A DNA stretch of 64,000 nucleotides, from contig VDFB02373365.1 in assembly GCA_007258455.2 (NCBI GenBank), forward strand, positions 222,927,353 through 222,991,352. Direction: 5' to 3'. The first letter of the stretch is position 1. Each line of letters opens with the position of its first letter. A program made the translations under genes and the position numbers. The notes beneath the pieces were generated by a model. That model was given only the letters and a program-made list of their open reading frames with translations. It was not told the DNA's origin and ran no database searches. Shown here one piece after another: positions 44,056-55,299 of the stretch. Origin of the DNA: Sequoia sempervirens (lineage: Eukaryota > Streptophyta > Pinopsida > Cupressales > Cupressaceae).

Positions 44056-47000
44056 GTAGTAATTTGAACAACTCCATTAGGAAATACCTCAAAAACTTCA
44101 TATGGTCCTAGCCACCTTGTCTACAATTTTCTTGCATTGTTCTGGTATCTTGAGTCATAGAGCAGGGCCCAATCTCCTGGTTGGAATTTCTTGTCCTTGA
44201 TAATTTTTTCATGCCACTTGATTCTCTGATTTTGCACTACTTTTGTATGTTGCAAGGATTCTTTTCTTATCTCATCAAAAGCATTTAGTTGCATGACTCT
44301 TTCTCTTTGTGCCTTAGAAATATCCATCCCCAAATCTACTGCAGTCCACAGAGTCTTATATTCAAATTCAACTGGCATCATAATTATATTTCCATAGAGA
44401 AACTCAAATGAGGTGAAGTATATAGTTGTTTTCTAGGTTGTTCTATAGGCCCAAACAACTTCTGGTAATCTGTTTGCCCAATCCTTTCTATGAATAGCTA
44501 CCGTTTTAGCTAGAATGGCTTCAATTTCTCTATTGGTCACCTCAACTTGGCCATTAGCCTGTGGGTGACAAGGAGTAGACTTCTTGTGCCTTATGTTGCA
44601 CTCAGTAACTAATGTTGCATTAAAGGTTGATGTGAATTGTGCCCCTTGATCAGTCACTATTTCTCTTGGGACTCCATATCTTGTGAAAATCTCGTCATAA
44701 AGAAATTCTACAACTTTGTTATCTCTTGCATGCTTCATGGCCTTAACTTCTACCCATTTTGTCACATAATCAATGCATACCAATATAGAGGACTTACCAT
44801 TTGATGGAGGGTCAATGGGTCCCACAAAATCCAATCCCCATTTGTCAAAGGAAGTGATTACTACCTGAGGGCACAGTGGCATCTCATCAGATCTGGTTGG
44901 TCTGCCCATTCATTGAAATCTATCACATTTTCTTGTATACATTCTTGCATCCTTGTGGAGTGTTGGTCAGTAATATCTTGTGTTCAAAACCTTTATTGTT
45001 GTCCTCTTGGCTACAAAGTTTCCACACGGTTCGTTGTGACATGCATGCAAAATGTCATATGTCTCATCTTCTCTCGCACATCTCCTCATTACATGGTTTG
45101 GTCCAGTATAAAACAAACATCCAGCAATCCAAGAGAAAGGAAAATATTTTTCAATGAGTTCCCTTTTCTCTTTTGGAGAGAAGTGAGAAGGAACTCTACC
45201 TGTGACCAAATAATTGGCTATGTCAACATACCAGGGTGTTTGTACACTAAGAGAGAATAGATGCTCATTAGGGAAAGATTCATATATGGGTTGATTGTCT
45301 TCTAATGTAGTTAGCCTTGAAAGAAAATCTACAACATTGGCCTTCCTTGGCTTATCCACAATGGTTATATCAAACTCCTACATCAACAATAACCATCTTG
45401 CCAATCTACCTATGATAAAAGGTTTATTCATGAGATATCTAATGGTTGCATGATCAGTGTGCACAAAGATTTGGTAGCCTATTATGTAATGTCTAAATTT
45501 TTTTAGTGCATAGATCATTTCCAACATTTCTCTCTTTGTCATTGTATAATTGAATTTAGCTCCTTGTATATTTTTGCTAAAAAAGTAAATGGCATTTTCA
45601 ACAGCTCCTTGTTTTTGTCCTAAGACTGCTCCTATGGCATAATTTGATGCATCAGTATGGATGTGGAAAGGAAGTCCCAATTAGGCCCTTTGAGTATAGG
45701 AGCATGAGTCAAAGTTGCCTTTAAGTCAAAAAATGCCTTGTCACAGGCTTCAGTCCACTAAAATTTAGCATCTTTAGTGAGAAGAGTGTACAATGGTGTT
45801 GCTACCTTGTTGAAATCCTTGAAGAAATGCCTATAATATCCTGCATGACCCAAGAAACTACTAACATCCTTTTTTTTTGCAGGTGTGGGAAGATTTGTAA
45901 TTACCTCAATCTTTGCAATATCTACCTGAATTCCCTTATGGGAATGTAGTGGCCAAGAACTACACCTTCTTGCATCATCATGAAGCACTTTTCACTATTT
46001 AAGGACAAGTTTTGATCTTCACATCTCTATAGGACTCTTCTGATATTTTCCAATGCTTGATTGAAATCAACACCATAAGTGGTAAATTCATCCATATAAA
46101 TTTCCATGCAATCATGAGAAATGTCTGAGAATATGTTAATGATTTCCCTCTGAAAAGTTGCAGGTGCATTGCATAAGCCAAATGGGAGTACCGAATAGGA
46201 ATAGGTCCCCCATGGACAGGTAAATGTAGTCTTCTCTTGGTCCTCTGGTGCAATTTGGATCTAGTTGTAGCTGTTGAATCCATCTAGAAAAGAAAAGTAT
46301 TGCTTTCTTGCAAGTGTATCCAAAACTTGATCAATGAAGGGTAAAGAAAGTGGTCCTTCTTGGTGGTAGCATTAAGTTCCCTATAATAAACACAAACTTT
46401 CCATTTCCCTCCTTTCTTGGGCACAATCACTAATGGAGACACCCACTGACTATCTAAAATGGGGTAGATAAATCCCGCATCTAGTAATTTTTGCAGTTCT
46501 CCTTTCACAATCTCTCTTAGTGAAGGGTTAATTCTTCTCTGTGGCTGTCTTACTAGGGTGCAATCATCTTTGATGTAAATTATTTGTGTACAAATTTTAT
46601 GATCCAATCCATTCATATTATGATAATCCCATGCAAATGCATGTTGATGGTCCCTTAATAGGTTTGACAATAACAATTGTTGTTCTTCATTCAATTTACT
46701 ATTAACATTCAGATATTTTCCTTCTGACACCTGTACTTGTGTAGTTAACTCTATCATGGCTACTTCATTAACAAATGGTACCTTTAGTTCATATGGAAGC
46801 AATGTATGGGACATACCTGTTGTTGCAGGAACAGTGCTTGCAGGGGGAGTGGCTACAGGAAGAACATCTGCAGGAACAGTGGTTGTAGGAAGAATGTCTG
46901 TAGGAACAGTGGCTACAAGAAGAACATGCAGAAGTGTCTTGACTAGAGTAGCAGATAAGAAGATGATGCTTCCTCCACTTCACAATGGTTCTAAATGATG

Positions 47001-47686
47001 TTAGCCAATACTTCATCCTCATCTTGGAGTTGCATGAAAGAGCTTCTACCTAGCATCATAAGTTACGCCACAAAGTTAACTTCATCGGCCTCTTCACCAA
47101 CTTGTGGCCATATGGGATTATCTTCATCATGATATGGTTGAGAAGGCGGATAGAGAACAAACTTTTTAGTGATTCTTCTATCTGAAATGGTCATGTCACC
47201 TGACCGACATCCAATGTATGCATCTGTAGTTTCCAACCAAGGTCTTCCAAGAATGATGGGATACCCACCTAGTGTAGCTTTAGGAGAAAGAATCATAAAG
47301 TCTGTTGGGTACTCCCAGGAGTCTAGAACTACCACAAGATCTTCCACTACACCATCAGGCTTAACAGTAGAGCTATCATCAAGTTGCAAGATAGGAGGAG
47401 TAGATATCATGCTTGTGATATTTAGTTGTTGCAGGATGTCTTTGGTCATTACATTTATTGTTGCTCCTAAATCAATCAAAACATTCTTTACTTGGACCCC
47501 ATTTATAACAACTGCTACCATAGGACTACTTGGGTCATTATACTTGGGAATAGTCACTTTTCCCAGCATGATGTTAGCTAGTTCTCCCACCACATGAACT
47601 GTAGTTGGGTCCTTCTTTTTCCCACCTAGCTTCTTTAGACATGCTTCCTTGATTGCCTTGTCATAGATTGGAACATCCTTTATGGC

Positions 47687-49573
47687 CTAAAATAGAGGTA
47701 TTTGGACACATATATGCTTCAACTGATCCAAGATATCAAAATTTGTATCCTTATTTTCTTCCTTCTTCGTGGAAACTTCCAATATCTGAGGAAATGGTGG
47801 TTCTTGTTCAATCTGCTTGACTTGGTCTAGTTCAAGATTCTTAAGTACACTTGGCTGAATGAGATCATTCAGAGGTTCCTCTTCCACAGGAAGCTCAGTG
47901 ATAATGGGCTTGGATGGGGCTGGTAGAGTAGTTCCAAAATGCAAGTGGATCCCACTTACACTCACAACATATGCAAGGAATTGATTTGAATCAGTAGAGT
48001 ATGCATGCTACTACTGTGGTTTCTTCTTCATATTGAGTATGGGTTGGGCTGGTACTTGAGTAGGTTTAGGTACATTTGAGCTTGGATTAGCAGGTGGGGG
48101 CATTATAGCAATTTGTTGGGGCTGAGAAGGTGGTTGCATGTAACTGGTTATCTGGGTAGGTCATTGCTCTCCTCCTCTTCATTGATTGTTTTGCTGCCAA
48201 TTTCCTAGAGGTGGCTGCCAATGCCCTTGAAATTGTTTCCAATTCCCTTAAGGTTGCTACCACTGGGGTGGAGAACTCTGATGACTGGGCCAAGAATTTG
48301 GAGGGTTACTCCAAGGTTGTGGATATCCTCCATAACTAGATGGATATGAGGGTTGCCATTGGTTACCAAATGAATAGGAATTAAAATATGGCCCAGCATA
48401 AGATAGTGGATCCAGTGGCATACCCTGTCTTGGAGCCCAAGGCTTCCTTTGTACAACATAGTAGACTCGGTCTTCTTCAATCTAGATTGGCTTGAACTCA
48501 GGTGGAATCTACTTGCTTTCAAGATTAGCTACAATCTTTCATCTACAGTCCTTCTTTTGTTTGCAATGGGGGCAATATTCTATTAACATTACCTCTGCCT
48601 CCTCTTGCTTCTTCTTGGCCTGAAGTGTATCTAGCTGAGTAGCTAGATTATTTATAATATCTTGCTTGAATTTTTCCAGCAAATGAGTAATCTACATTAT
48701 TGAAACTCCATTGGTAGTTGACTTACCCATGGAAGATTGGTAAGCTCTCCCTTTCTTTGAAGCTTCCCTAGAGTAGTTCTGGAATATTTTCTTGATATCC
48801 TCCCAAGGAACTTGGGAGATATCTCCTCCTCCCATAAGGTCCAAGGCATCAGTGCAACTATCATTGATTCCTCTCAAGAAAAACAACTTTTGTGAGTCTT
48901 CATTAAGTGTATGGTGTGGATATTTTTGTAGGAAAAATAAAAACCTCGCAATGTAATCTCCCAGGCTCTCATCTTCATTTTGTTGCATCCTAAAAATGTC
49001 ACCTCCTCTCATGTCACTTCCCCTACAATATTCCTTTTATTTCTCAAGGAATTTTGTCTTCATGTCTTCCCTAGTTTCCACAATATCTCTACCTAGGCTC
49101 ATGAACCATCTTAATGCAGTCTCTTTCAAAGTGGTAGGAAATAGCTTAAGCTTATGGGCATCAATAGTATAATCATAACTCCTGAAGAGTGTGTCAAACT
49201 CAAATAAAAAGGTATCAGAATCTTCTGTGACAAGTCCATAAAACTTTGGGAGTGCTAAGGCAGGAATTTTCTTGATGTTGTCAACTTCATTCTGATGGGA
49301 AATGGGTAAAGGAAAATTTGGTTGGTTAGGTTTGTTCCCATTTGCATCACCCATGCCTACTTGATGTGGTTCCAAAGCAAAGTGGTTCTCATGCCAATTT
49401 TGATCTTCGAAGGATACTTTAGAACTAGTTAGATTAGGATATACATCAACAAAGGGGTTTGGTTCTTCTTCTTCTTCTTCTTCTGGTAGATTTTGATATT
49501 CAACTAGCTGGAATGGATTAGGATTGTTAGGAAGGAATCTCCCATAAGCATCCATTCTCCTTCCTCTATGCAT
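47687..49573 (-). pseudogene. Athila-like gag
   Basis: Starts MHRGRRMDAYGRFLPNNPNP at 49573, with an acidic run EEEEEEEPNPF. The gag core follows (LPKFYGLVTEDSDTFLFEF, TALRWFMSL at about 49100, then QNEDESLGDYIARFLFFLQK and QKLFFLRGIND). A stop near 49037 separates two open blocks of the same frame, and a further stop ends the second at 48692. Downstream are a Cys-rich CPHCKQKKDC at about 48570 and a Pro/Gln/Trp-rich linker (48520-48000) with several stops. The last open block, 47965-47687, leads into the protease. Confidence 0.88.
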
Positions 49574-49730
49574 GCGGTATCACTCACTATTAGTCAGCCC
49601 ACCAAAGAATTGGTAAAGAATAAGGGGGGTCATTACTTCCTAAATGAGGATATACTAAAAACAACTTCTAGAAACACTATAGCAAGAAAAACTACCAATG
49701 ACTCCAAAAGACTCCCTAGTTTGACACCAT

Positions 49731-49747
49731 CCTCGACAACAGCGCCA
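49731..49747 (-). other. Primer-binding site (Asp tRNA type)
   Basis: Minus-strand TGGCGCTGTTGTCGAGG starts four bases after the LTR end. The usual Athila/Tat-group site is TGGCGCCGTTGCCGGGG, complementary to plant tRNA-Asp. All three differences here are transitions. Confidence 0.88.
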
Positions 49748-49751
49748 AAAA

Positions 49752-50942
49752 TGTTGGCCTCCTATAATAACCTTAATAACTAATTCTTTACAACCATGAT
49801 TCAGAGATTGGATATATAACATGAATAGATATTTCAATCATCGTGAAGGTGCATTTAATTTGTTAATCTAGGGACGTGAACATGAAATGGGTCAACACAG
49901 TATGTGCACTAGGAACTCAAAGTATTCATTTCATTCTATAGCTAAGGAACACACGATACTAAAAGTAAATTGCTTGAAAAGGAATAAGACAAATGTTGAA
50001 CATCAATCAATAACTATGCTAAGCTGAAATGCATAACAGGAATAAAAATCTGAGCAACAAACAAGAGACTACTCTGTCTACTTTCGATGTAGGAATAGTC
50101 ACAAAATGGAATTCTAGTGGTTGCAGGAACAGTTGGTGCCATACTTCTAACTAAGTACTAAATAGAAAGTAATACTAAACTAATGCTAAACTAAGAAGAT
50201 AGATTACTCACCAAGTGGGCCCCCTTGGATAAGTATCCTCTAAAAATAATGAGAACTCAAATGCTCGAACTTAGAACTTTATTTTATTCACTATAAATTA
50301 TGAGTACAAAAGAGTAGTGTATTTGTGTTACTGAAAACTAGAGAGTGAAAGTACAATATAAAATTGTGCAACCTCTTGAAGAAGGAGCAACAGCTAAACA
50401 AGGAAGTCAACTCCATGACTAGGAGGACGCCATTTAGGGAAAACAGAGAAAATGGAGTGTGCATAGAATCTGGTCAGACATGCAGGTCCAAATGCAAAGT
50501 TAGTACAGTAGTAACACCCATGCATGCTTGATCATTAAATTCCACTACAAGGCGGTTATATTCAATTGCATGGAGAATCTTCTATCATTGGCCTCCTTTG
50601 ACTTGAAGCAATTCCTTTGCTAGACATTATGGTGTGTGCCCAACTAGCAGTGTCTTCCTCAACTTAGCATATTAAATCTGCATGGAAAATTTAGTACTCA
50701 TAATAACCATACATCTATAACCACCTTAAGGAACATTCATTAATCACATGTAAAATCAATATGCATAATCTACATAATATGCCAAATCTCATTAAAGCTT
50801 GCAGAGATAAGATGAAGTCCAATGTCAATGGTTTGAGGAAAACATTATGAAAATACCCACATTTAACATTAAATTCCATGACATCTACCAACAAATAAAC
50901 TATAGATTCTACCCAAAATTGGACCAAAAACTAGGCTCATCA
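49752..50942 (-). repeat. 5' LTR of the Athila-like element
   Basis: 1,191 bp, collinear with 37596-38801. The inner border is set by the primer site and the outer border by TCATCA at 50942, followed by TGCTC. Confidence 0.92.
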
Positions 50943-50947
50943 TGCTC

Positions 50948-53900
50948 TAAAATCATTCTATGTATCATTTCCTTTCTAGATTATTCATCTACTATTCATG
51001 TGCCCTTGTACCATCAAATAGTAAAAACAAGGACAAAATCATGTAATAACACTTAGCAGGGTGAAACCTTAGGTCATGGCATCATATTAGTGCCAAATCC
51101 ATAGTCGAGGATGAGTCCCACCCAAATGGGAACCTCACATTGAAGGATGGGTTGTGTATTAAAGTTTGGTAGTTGGGAATTAAAGTCTAGTAGTTGGAAA
51201 CCTCTTACATTAATGGCAAGTAGTTGGGCTTGAGTGTTTAGTTTTGGTGCCCAAACCTATTTTGAGACTTGCACTTTATCACATCCCTATAAGTGGTGGG
51301 TTTTGGGATCGAAGAGTAAAATGGGATTGTGGCCAAAAGGAGTCATGGGATTCACACCTCAGAGGGAAACAAGGAAAAAAAATGATGGAGGTCAAAGTCA
51401 AACTACAAACTAGAACTAGGTCAAATGGTTTCAAGTTCCAATTTCCAACCCAAGTCAGGGTCCCAAGGAAAAAATATAGGCCAAAGGTCAAGGGTGGAAG
51501 AAAATTTGGAATCAAAACTTTTGGGTTTCAAGTTTCAAGTCCATTATTAGACCTAAATCTCGAAAGGTTCGAAGAAGAGGTGCTAGCAATGGTTGGACCT
51601 CCAAAGAAACCTAGGACTTGGAACCGAAAGGTTCTAGGTTCCAATTTTGTCCCAAGATATGAGGTTCGACAAGAGAGGGACAATGAGAAGATTGTGGGAA
51701 GTGAGGGTAGGAGAGGAAAGAAAAATTGCAACATGAGGTTTCAAGTCCAAAGGGAGGTTTGAGGTCCACTAGTAGCTACATAAGACAAGAGTGGATGGGG
51801 AAATGGAACTAGAACCAAAAGGTTCTAGGTCCATACTTCATGTCAAGGCTTGGGGCCCAATAGGTGCTTAAGGAAAAGAAACACTCCCAAGGCCTTGAAT
51901 TAAATAAAAACTTTAAAAAATGATAGAGTCCCAACATGTTCATCACACAATTTATATAATCACAACAAAAGATGGATTCAATAAAATGAAATGTTGCATG
52001 TAGCATTGCAATCAAAGTAGGTAATACCAATGCACAAAAAGAGGTCAAAATGATAAACTTGATGTAGAGTTATTAATTGGTAAGGATGCAAAATTCATGC
52101 TAACTTGTAATCTTTGCATAGAAGTAGGCCTTTTTAATGGATCTCTATGGTGTATTCGTAATATAATATACAAATTTGCAAGTGTTGCATCAACACCATT
52201 GATATATGTTATAGATAAGTTTGAAAATTGCTTAACCATAGCATTTAAAAATAAAAAAATTATGCATACTATTCTAATTATACAAATACAAAAGGGGTAC
52301 ACAAATCAATTACCCTTATAGTTAGCTTGGGCATAATTGACAATACACAAATCACAACGTTTGACTATTTCAAAAGCCACAATTAACATAGAACAAAAAT
52401 AAATATTAGGGTCAAATATTTATGCTTATATCTCATGAAATGTCCTTGATAAGACCAATAATATTTCCACCATTTATATATGACCACTATTGAAAGATGA
52501 AAAAATGAAAAAAAATTCCCAACCACAAAACCAAGGAAGATATAGTAAATTTATTAGAAGGTAAATAAATGGATGCTATGAGTATGAAAGTATAAGCTTG
52601 CATTAGACAAAAAACTTTTTATAAAGGAATGAAAAATGATAACTTATATGGAACATAAATTATTGTGTTTATATTCATCAATGATGAATTAAACTTGTTT
52701 GAATAGAACTTTCACTAATGTTGGATTAATAAAATATTGGTGATATATGTGGTGTAAACCTATGTGTAAAATATGGAGCCTCTAAATCTCTTAATGGGAT
52801 AAATAGGTAAGGCCATTTCAAATGAGCCCCCATGGAATAGGCCTAGTTCTAGAGATTTTTTTAGATATATCACCAATTTCATGAGTGTGTCTTATTTTGA
52901 CACCTTATTTACTTAAAGTAGATTTAGTTTTTCAACAAAACACACTAGCATAAATCATGTTTAAATAGTTTACTAAAATAATAAAACAAAAATATTGAAA
53001 CATCAATCTAGATTTTTTCTATGTAATGTTATCTTAGTTGTCCACACCAATTAAGTAAACAAACTTATTGGGTTATACATTGAAATGAAGAAAAGTGGAT
53101 CATATGTCCCAAGTATCTAGAACAATAGGATCTAGGTGCCTTTCTCTAATATTTCATTAGGAAAAAGATCACAAGGGGTTAAGATTGACTTTCAACCTTG
53201 AGGTGAGCCAATCCAACCTTGGATCTCAATTCCTTAGGATAGTAGGAAAGATCTGAGATAAATTTGGAATGATTTAAAATGCCTAAACGAAATGGACGAT
53301 TAAACCTAGAATGCATAAAACAAAAATTCCTGAAAATTTGACAGACTGAAACAATAGTTTACCAATAGATATGGGAAGTGAAGAGAATTGAAAAAATGCT
53401 CAGAAAAGTTGGTTTTGAGGTTTCCTCAAGGACTCATTCACCCTTGGGGAATGGGTATTTGTATAGGGGTTTTAACCAACTCCTAGGGTCCTCTGGTGCA
53501 AGATATAAGCTTTTGATTCCTCTTGGTTTTGTTGGTTATTTTTTAAGAACTAAGCTGATCTCTAGACATACCTATGGATTTTTCCATTTCCAATTATCAG
53601 TAATACTAAAGGGATTGGCTAACGAACGAATAGAGGTTGCCAAATGTCTATTCCTACTCTTTGGGCTTTTTAAAACCCGGGAGGGTGATCCCACAATGTA
53701 TACCTAAAAAACCTTTTACAATTGCAACCAAATACATTGTCAATAACAGATATCTCTCATGATACCACTTAATAGTAGCATTAAATAAGTTGCAAGCTTA
53801 TTATGCTAATGTTATATGAGTTGATTATGAGAGAAAAGACACCTAAAAGAATGAATAACAACAGTGTTCCTTTTGAAATTTTATGGTTAAACGATTGAGT

Positions 53901-54102
53901 AAGTAATGAATCAATACTGTAAATGTAACACTAATATGCAACATGAACCAGTGTCTTTATCCAGAGCATAGAGTCAATATCCTTTGACATAAACTGATAA
54001 CAATTCAAATAATAACATATATAATCCCAAGAAATCTTGCATTACAATATTTCTCTGTGACTTTCAGGATTATCACTAATTATGAATATCCTAGCACATA
54101 GT
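50948..54102. other. Intergenic, no gene supported
   Basis: Two open stretches exist (51244-51762, 172 codons; 53378-53707, 109 codons), but neither has a recognisable domain. The first lies in text with repeated phrases (AACCGAAAGGTTCTAGG near 51622, AACCAAAAGGTTCTAGG near 51811) and reads as low-complexity translation. The rest is AT-rich and unremarkable. Confidence 0.5.
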
Positions 54103-54508
54103 TGTAGACGTCTAAATTTGGACACTTAATTTATCGAAATTCATCCCCTTTCGTCTTATTTTCATTAATTAAGTAATACTGCTATTATTTAATTAATAAC
54201 TTTAATTCTGCCAAATCCCTAAGGTATTTAATCAATAATACCTTATCTCTTTAATCCTCCTTTCATCAAATGAATTAATAAAATATGACATTTATTTAAT
54301 TCCTCACATGTCACATCCTCCATCTCTTATTATCTAATCTTAATCCTTCTAATCTCATCATTAGGATGTGCACATGCCTAATCCTTGATTAGGAGGTGTC
54401 ACATCCTCCAACTTTCAAGTTGGCCTCTAATCTCTTAGCCACCTAACCTTCCTCTAACCCCTCATCAACTTTTCTAATCACCCCCTTTAGTCAACTCTTC
54501 CCATCCCC

Positions 54509-54825
54509 AAGGAATTTTTAATTCCTTTTGTCTTCCCAAAGTCCTTTGAGGAATTTTTAATTCCACTCTCATCTTTCAAGGAATATTAAATTCCTTTTCT
54601 CTTCCCCATGTCCTTTATGACATGTGTCCTTGGTCAACCTTATTAAAGGCTTTCCCTTTTGGACAAGGCACTCCACTTCCCCATGTGAATTTTTAATTCA
54701 CTTTTAATCCCCAATGCACTCAAAAGGAATTTTTAATTCCTTCACTTCTTCCCACATGTCCTCTCTTTATTCTTTATTCTTTCCCCTCTCCCCATGAGGA
54801 TATTTGAGGAATTTTTAATTCCTCA
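54509..54825 (+). repeat. Six palindromic modules in the LTR
   Basis: Cores at 54509-54527, 54550-54564, 54578-54596, 54685-54701, 54724-54742 and 54805-54825. Loops are TTT or similar and arms 6 to 9 bases long. Arm pairs differ but stay complementary: AAGGAATT/AATTCCTT, TGAGGAATT/AATTCCTCA and GTGAATT/AATTCAC. Copy 1 has matching modules at 27772, 27918 and 27966. Confidence 0.85.
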
Positions 54826-55075
54826 CATGTCCTCTCACCCACATAGGGACAAGCACCTCCTTTATGAGGAGATCTTGTCCAATCCCAAGGTACTTTGTAC
54901 CCCCCTCCATGTCATGTACTATCCTTCCACCTCATGTCCACTTCACCTTTTAGGGCTATATCACATGCCACATGTCAAGATGTGAGGGCTTGTGAGTTCT
55001 CAACTCACCTTAGCCCTACATCTTGATCATTGGTGGCTCAATCTTGGCCATCCATTTCCTAGAGATTTCAAAATT

Positions 55076-55085
55076 CTATAAATAC
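55076..55085 (+). promoter_or_regulatory. TATA box of LTR copy 2
   Basis: CTATAAATAC followed by CCCCCTC, the same sequence and relative position as in LTR copy 1 (27528-27536, minus strand). Confidence 0.65.
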
Positions 55086-55299
55086 CCCCTCTTTTCTCTC
55101 ATTTGAGGGGAGATCATTTTGCTAGCCAAACTCTTGCAATTTTGTTTCTCAATCTACACTTAGCCATTTGCATCCATTTTGTCCAACTATCTTGCATCTC
55201 ACACTTCACATCTTGCATCTACTTGCCATCAAGGAGCATACATCTCATCTACAATCGAAGGGCCAACCAAAGAACAACTCTACAAGGTAAAAGGTTCCA

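Larger units (their letters stand above)
41979..47597 (-). pseudogene. Athila-like pol (protease, RT, RNase H, integrase)
   Basis: Protease block 47593-47063 (VLIDLGATINVMTKDIL, YPIILGRPWLE). Reverse transcriptase from about 46814 (WVSPLVIVPKKGGKWKVC, then VLPFGLCNAPATFQRE). The active-site box reads YMDEFTTYG at about 46105-46080, with Glu where the second Asp is expected. RNase H 45680-45250 (HIHTDASNYAIGAVLGQ, YQIFVHTDHATIRYL). Integrase 45100-44061 (WGLDFVGPIDPPSNGK, IVTDQGAQF, CHPQANGQVEVTNREIE). The integrase tail is cut at VVQITT by a 1.9-kb insertion and resumes at 42141 with IEPVRFKLLVNGHRLKLYHK to a stop at 41979. Frame changes lie between protease and RT and around 45.7-46.0 kb, and several stops are present. 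Confidence 0.92.
37596..50942 (-). mobile_element. 13.3-kb non-chromodomain Gypsy element (Athila-like order)
   Basis: Minus-strand order: LTR (50942-49752), Asp-tRNA-type primer site, gag, protease, reverse transcriptase, RNase H, integrase, a further long frame, polypurine tract, LTR (38801-37596). There is no chromodomain. The primer type, protease motif (DLGAT, family DLGAS) and a long frame after integrase are typical of Athila/Tat-group elements. Stops and frameshifts are frequent. An unrelated 1.9-kb element is inserted near the integrase end. Confidence 0.93.
54103..55295 (+). repeat. LTR copy 2 of the 28-kb family
   Basis: Plus strand from TGTAGACGTCTAAATTTGG. It is collinear with the reverse complement of 28402 to about 27310, up to GGGCCAACCAAAGAACAACTC at about 55260. 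The downstream border is uncertain. There are six GGAATT/AATTCC hairpin modules between 54509 and 54825. No internal element sequence is recognisable afterwards, so it is probably solo. The 5-bp sequence before it is ATAGT; I found no convincing matching copy. Confidence 0.72.

Noticed and set aside
51244..51762. 172-codon open frame rich in Arg/Lys
   Set aside because: It overlaps repeated GGTTCTAGG-containing phrases, has no domain, and open frames also occur on the opposite strand. Coding is not supported.
53378..53707. 109-codon open frame
   Set aside because: No recognisable motif, no splice or promoter context, and AT-rich neutral-looking flanks. Kept only as a remark in the intergenic entry.
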